A stretch of 36,895 nucleotides of DNA from CAZACZ01 sp964483695 (GTDB taxonomy: Bacteria > Deinococcota > Deinococci > Deinococcales > Trueperaceae). Below are positions 32,905 through 36,895 of the stretch, one piece after another. Position 1 is the first letter of the stretch. Every line of letters begins with the position of its first letter. A program made the position numbers and the translations under genes. The notes under the pieces were generated by a model. It made no database searches, had not been told where the DNA came from, and saw nothing but the letters and a program-made list of their open reading frames with translations. The stretch is taken from assembly GCA_964483695.1 (NCBI GenBank), contig CAZACZ010000028.1, forward strand, positions 1-36,895. Direction: 5' to 3'.

Positions 32905-33836
32905 CGCGGCTGACGTTGGTCCCCACGCCCGTCGGCAACCTAGGCGACATCACGCGGCGCGCGCTCGAGGTGCTCGCCGGCGCCGACGTCGTCGCCGCCG
33001 AGGACACGCGGCACAGCCGGAAGCTCCTCGATCACTACGCCATCGCCACCCCGCTCGTGCGCCTCGACGCCCACACCATGGCGTCGCGCGCGCTCCCGCT
33101 GCTGCAACGGCACGACTGGGTGGCCTACGTCACCGATGCAGGCAGCCCCGGGATCAGCGACCCCGGCGCCGACCTGGTGCGCATCGCGCTGGACGCCGGG
33201 GCGCAGGTCGAGGCGCTGCCTGGCGCCACCGCGTTCGTGCCCGCCCTGGTGCTGTCGGGGCTGCCGACCGCGCGGTTCGCGTTCGAAGGGTTCTTGCCGC
33301 GCAAGGGACGCGACCGCGACCGCCGCATCCGGACCATCGCGACGCGCGCCGCCACCACGCTGCTGTACGAAGGGCCGACGCGGCTGGCTGCGACGCTGCG
33401 CGACCTGGCCGCCGCCTGCGGCGCCGAGCGCCAGGCGAGCGTGAGCCGCGAGCTCACCAAGCTGCACGAGGAGACCGTGCGCGGCAGCCTTGGGCAGTTG
33501 GCCGAACGGTTCGGATCGACCAAGGCGCGCGGCGAAGTGGTCGTCGCCATCGGCCCTGCCCTGGAGCGGGACGACGCGGAGGACCTGGGGCGAGCCTTGG
33601 CCGGCCTCGGCGCCGACCAGCTGGCAACGCGACTCGCCGGCGTCGGGATCCGCGGTAGGCTACTGCGCGACGCGCTGGCCGCCTTGGAGGTGCCGCGCAA
33701 CGTGGCGTACCGGCTGGCGCTGGAGTACCCCGACGACGCACCACCAGCAGGAGCCCGCGGCTCGGCCGGCGACCCGGGCGACGCGGCCGCGAGCGAAGGA
33801 ACCGGCTCGCCCGGCCGCGAGGACGAACCGACATGA
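32901..33836 (+). CDS. rsmI: 16S rRNA (cytidine1402-2'-O)-methyltransferase
   Basis: 311 residues; Escherichia coli RsmI is about 286, and the excess is a C-terminal Gly/Ala/Asp-rich tail. The tetrapyrrole-methylase-like fold shows LVPTPVGNLGDITRRALEVL, VVAAEDTRHSRKLLDHY, the SAM-binding segment YVTDAGSPGISDPG, LPGATAFVPALVLSGLP and FEGFLPRKGRDR, all RsmI signatures. SRELTKLHEE follows near residue 185. It uses SAM to methylate the ribose of C1402 in the decoding centre. The GTG start overlaps the preceding TGA, and its own TGA overlaps the mfd ATG (ATGA), so translation is coupled along the operon. Confidence 0.93.
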   Translation: MTRLTLVPTPVGNLGDITRRALEVLAGADVVAAEDTRHSRKLLDHYAIATPLVRLDAHTMASRALPLLQRHDWVAYVTDAGSPGISDPGADLVRIALDAGAQVEALPGATAFVPALVLSGLPTARFAFEGFLPRKGRDRDRRIRTIATRAATTLLYEGPTRLAATLRDLAAACGAERQASVSRELTKLHEETVRGSLGQLAERFGSTKARGEVVVAIGPALERDDAEDLGRALAGLGADQLATRLAGVGIRGRLLRDALAALEVPRNVAYRLALEYPDDAPPAGARGSAGDPGDAAASEGTGSPGREDEPT

Positions 33837-36800
33837 GCTTTCCCGATACCGCAGCCCCACCTTCGGCCGACACGTCCCCCGCACCGGGCGTCGTGGCGGC
33901 ACCGGCGCGGCTGCTCGGCCTGCCGAGCGTGACGCGCCTGGCGGCCTTCGCGCGGGCCGTCGGGCCGGCGGTGCTGCTCACCACCCACGAGCGCGTGGCG
34001 CTGTTCGACGCGACCGACCTGTTCCACGCCCGCCGCAGCGTCGACCCGGGGCTCGGGGAGTGGCACGAGCGTCACGACAAGGTGGTGGTGAGCCTCTCCC
34101 ACGCCTTGGCGCCGTTCCCGCGCGCACCCGAGGCCTACACCCTCGAACTGCGCGCCGGCGGGACGTACACCCGCGACGCCTTGCTCGAACGCCTGGTGTC
34201 GTACGGCTTCGAGCGCGACGCGATGCCTGGCTTCACGGTGCGTGGCGACACCATCACCCTGCACTTCGACGACCAAGACGAGGACGACGCCCTGCGCCTC
34301 GAGTTCTTCGGCGACGAACTCGACGCCCTCATGCTGCGCGGCGAAGAGGCGACGACGCACGTGCTGGCGCCGCGCTCGCTCGAGCACCTCGAGCGCGACG
34401 CCTGGACCACGCGCGTGTTGGAGCACCTACCGGGCACGGTGTTCCTCGACGCGCCCGAGCTCTACGCCGGCGAGGCGGGCGAAGGGCCCGTCGCCTGGTT
34501 GTGGCAGCACCTCGCCGGTCGGGACGTGGTGTCCTTCGGGCGCGACCCGCTGACGCTCCCGGCGGAGCGCAGCGGCATCGAGCCGCTCGGCTACTACCGC
34601 GGCAAGCTCAGCGCGTTCGCCGAGGACGTCCACATGTGGCTCAAGGACGGCTACTCGGTGCAGCTGTTGCTCAAGTTCGAGCGCACCGGGCGCTACCTGC
34701 GGGAGCGCGTGCTGGACCAAGTGCCGTCGCACTGGCGCAACCGCATCGAAGCGCACCCCGGCGAGGTGGGGCTGCTGCTCGCACGCGACGTGCAGGGTGG
34801 GCACCGCGACCCAGAGCGCATGGAGGTCGTGCTCACCGAGGAGCTGCTGTACGGCTACCAAGGCGGACGCAAGCTCGGCAAGCTCCCGGGGAAGCGCGTC
34901 CACGACGCCTCGCAGCTCACCATCGGCGACTACCTCATCCACCCGGACCACGGCATCGGGCGCTTCCTCGGCCTGGAGCCTCGCACGGTGGTGGGGGTGG
35001 TGCGCGACTACCTGCTGCTGCAGTACGCGGGCGAGGGCCGGCTGTACCTTCCGGTCGAGCATCTGCCGCTCCTGCGCCGCCACCCGGGCACCACCGACGA
35101 CCCGCCGCGGCTGTCCACGCTCGGCACCAACGAGTGGGCGCGAGCGCGCGAGAAGGCGCGTGCGAGCGCCGAGACGCTGGCCGCCGAGTTGATCAAGACC
35201 TACGCCCAGCGCCAGGTGAGCCACGGGACGTCGTTCCCGCCGCAGCCGGAGTGGGACGACCTGATCGAGCAGAACTGCCCGTTCGAGCTCACGCCCGACC
35301 AACGCACCGCGGTGGCGGACGTGATGGCGGACATGGAGCGCACGGTGCCGATGGATCGCCTCATCAGCGGCGACGTCGGCTTCGGCAAGACCGAGGTGGC
35401 GGTGCGCGCCACCCACCGCGCGGTCGGCAACGGCGCGCAGGTGGCGCTGCTGGTGCCGACCACGGTGCTGGCGAAGCAGCACTTCGATACCTTCCGCCAG
35501 CGCTTCGACGGCCTGCCGGTGCGCGTCGAGATGCTGTCGCGCTTCAGCTCGGACAAGGACGCCCGCGCCACCCTCAAGGGACTGGCGGACGGCACCGTCG
35601 ACGTGGTGGTGGGCACGCACCGGCTGCTCAACGAGAGCATCGCCTACAAGAACCTGGGGCTCCTGGTGGTCGACGAGGAGCACCGCTTCGGCGTCGGCCA
35701 GAAGGAGCGCCTCAAGGGGTTGAAGGCGAACCTCGACGTGTTGTCGTTGTCGGCCACGCCCATCCCCCGCACGCTGTACATGAGCCTGGTGGGTCTGCGC
35801 GACGTGTCGCAGATCATGACCCCGCCCGAGGGGCGCAAGCCGATCCAGACGGTGCTGCAACCGTACGACCCGATGGTGGTTCGCGAGGCGGTGCTGGCGG
35901 AGCTCGAGCGCGGCGGCAAGACGTTCTACATCCACGACCGCATCGGCTCGATGAGCCTGCGTGCCCGCACCTTGTCGCAGTTGGTGCCCGAGGCGCGCGT
36001 CGGCGTGGCGCACGGCCAGATGAACGCCGACGAGCTCGAGGAGATCATGCTCGGCTTCGAGGAAGGCGCCTTCGACGTGTTGCTGTCGACCACCATCGTC
36101 GAGTCCGGGCTCGACATCCAAGGGGCCAACACGCTGGTGATCGAACGCGCCGACCGCCTCGGTCTGGCGCAGCTCTACCAGTTGCGCGGCCGCGTCGGCC
36201 GGCGGCAGACCGAGGCGTGGGCGTACATGCTCTACCCGGGGCGGCTCACCGAGCAGGCGCAGCGCCGGCTCTACGCCATCGCCGAGCTCAACGACCTAGG
36301 CTCCGGCCACCTGCTGGCGGAGAAGGACATGGAGATCCGCGGCGTCGGCAACCTGCTCGGCCCCGAGCAACATGGCCACATCAGCGCCGTGTCGCTCGAG
36401 GTCTACACCGAGATGCTGGCCGAGGAGATCGCCAAGCTCAAGGGCGAGCAGAGGGCGAAGGAACGGCCGCAGGTGACCATCGACCTGAGCATCGACGCGC
36501 GCCTCAGTCCGAGTTACGTGCAGGACGACGACGTGCGCATCAACTACTACGGTCGTCTGTCCGAAGCGGACGGGTTGGCCGAGGTGAGCCGCGTCGCGAA
36601 GGAGATGCGCGAGGCGTACGGCCCGTTCCCGCCGGACGTGAAGGCGTTCGTGGACCTCACGCGGCTGCGGCTGTTGGCCGGGGCGAAGGGCGTGGCGACC
36701 ATCAAGGAGCACATGACCGACGTGCAGGTCGCGTTCGACCGCGACCTCGACGCCATCGACTACGACGCCAAAGGGATCAAGGGACTCGCCTTCGCGGTGG

Positions 36801-36895
36801 AGCCCACGCGCTACCCGCCCGGCTTCAGCGTCAAGAAGCGGGGCCAGAAGGCCGGCGACCTGCCGGGCGCGGTGATGGAGGTGCTGTACCTGGTG
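33833..36895 (+). CDS. mfd: Transcription-repair coupling factor Mfd (3' end beyond window)
   Basis: 1021 codons from the ATG, open to the window edge. Mfd removes RNA polymerase stalled at DNA lesions and recruits UvrA. The N-terminal UvrB-like region is short. The RNA-polymerase-interacting CarD-like domain begins near residue 362 (GDYLIHPDHGIGRFLGLE); it lies near residue 470 in Escherichia coli, so about 100 residues are missing before it. The helicase core has Walker A GDVGFGKT (513-520), DEEH (614-617), LSATPIPRTL (about 640) and QLYQLRGRVGR. The C-terminal TRCF domain is entered (VTIDLSIDARLSPSYV). Only a few residues are probably missing at the end. ATG overlaps the rsmI stop. Confidence 0.96.
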   Translation, partial: MSFPDTAAPPSADTSPAPGVVAAPARLLGLPSVTRLAAFARAVGPAVLLTTHERVALFDATDLFHARRSVDPGLGEWHERHDKVVVSLSHALAPFPRAPEAYTLELRAGGTYTRDALLERLVSYGFERDAMPGFTVRGDTITLHFDDQDEDDALRLEFFGDELDALMLRGEEATTHVLAPRSLEHLERDAWTTRVLEHLPGTVFLDAPELYAGEAGEGPVAWLWQHLAGRDVVSFGRDPLTLPAERSGIEPLGYYRGKLSAFAEDVHMWLKDGYSVQLLLKFERTGRYLRERVLDQVPSHWRNRIEAHPGEVGLLLARDVQGGHRDPERMEVVLTEELLYGYQGGRKLGKLPGKRVHDASQLTIGDYLIHPDHGIGRFLGLEPRTVVGVVRDYLLLQYAGEGRLYLPVEHLPLLRRHPGTTDDPPRLSTLGTNEWARAREKARASAETLAAELIKTYAQRQVSHGTSFPPQPEWDDLIEQNCPFELTPDQRTAVADVMADMERTVPMDRLISGDVGFGKTEVAVRATHRAVGNGAQVALLVPTTVLAKQHFDTFRQRFDGLPVRVEMLSRFSSDKDARATLKGLADGTVDVVVGTHRLLNESIAYKNLGLLVVDEEHRFGVGQKERLKGLKANLDVLSLSATPIPRTLYMSLVGLRDVSQIMTPPEGRKPIQTVLQPYDPMVVREAVLAELERGGKTFYIHDRIGSMSLRARTLSQLVPEARVGVAHGQMNADELEEIMLGFEEGAFDVLLSTTIVESGLDIQGANTLVIERADRLGLAQLYQLRGRVGRRQTEAWAYMLYPGRLTEQAQRRLYAIAELNDLGSGHLLAEKDMEIRGVGNLLGPEQHGHISAVSLEVYTEMLAEEIAKLKGEQRAKERPQVTIDLSIDARLSPSYVQDDDVRINYYGRLSEADGLAEVSRVAKEMREAYGPFPPDVKAFVDLTRLRLLAGAKGVATIKEHMTDVQVAFDRDLDAIDYDAKGIKGLAFAVEPTRYPPGFSVKKRGQKAGDLPGAVMEVLYLV

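Overview
The window is about 37 kb of very GC-rich bacterial chromosome (roughly 70% G+C by eye), packed with 34 recognisable protein genes on both strands. No rRNA, tRNA, CRISPR array, insertion sequence or phage gene is visible, and no gap exceeds 200 bases. The likely source is the Deinococcota, probably near Truepera. This is inferred from the gene families (futalosine menaquinone genes, MutS2, AcnA-type aconitase, short-N-terminus Mfd, SpoIID without other sporulation genes) and from the promoters: many genes carry a TANNNT box only 6-9 bases before the start codon, as known for leaderless transcripts in Deinococcus.

Layout. 1-1.3 kb: a YwiC-like membrane protein overlapping a small haem-copper-oxidase-like membrane protein. 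1.35-1.9 kb (-): RDD membrane protein. 2.1-8.2 kb (+): phosphate acetyltransferase, MutS2, a HAD phosphatase and a LOG-family protein. 8.3-9.4 kb (-): ankyrin/M23 peptidase. 9.5-12.15 kb (+): MATE exporter, a 43-residue membrane peptide, a four-helix membrane protein and a lone half-size ChrA. 12.2-13.2 kb (-): MreB. 13.3-15.3 kb (+): quinone oxidoreductase and a methyltransferase.

15.3-22.2 kb (-) is the most interesting block. A 1108-residue P-loop/TPR protein is followed, with overlapping or closely spaced ends, by acuA, acuB, acuC and a 3-hydroxyisobutyrate-dehydrogenase-family gene. AcuA/AcuC are the acetyltransferase/deacetylase pair that controls acetyl-CoA synthetase in Bacillus, so the large protein is a candidate regulator or partner of reversible lysine acetylation. 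Pta at 2-4 kb and aconitase at 26-29 kb belong to the same acetate/acetyl-CoA area of metabolism.

22.3-25.2 kb (+): mqnC and an aminofutalosine deaminase-like amidohydrolase, then thioredoxin. 25.2-26.3 kb (-): a small lipoprotein and a winged-helix protein divergent from aconitase (26.5-29.2 kb, +). 29.3-31.9 kb: a small anchored protein (+), a dienoyl-CoA-reductase-like SDR (-) and a SpoIID-domain protein (+), with a tandem palindrome array between the last two. 32.0-32.3 kb (-): a CsoR-family repressor with a textbook operator in its promoter but a non-canonical sensor site. 32.5-36.9 kb (+): a tightly overlapping operon of a small membrane protein, a DUF104-like protein, RsmI and Mfd; Mfd runs off the window end.
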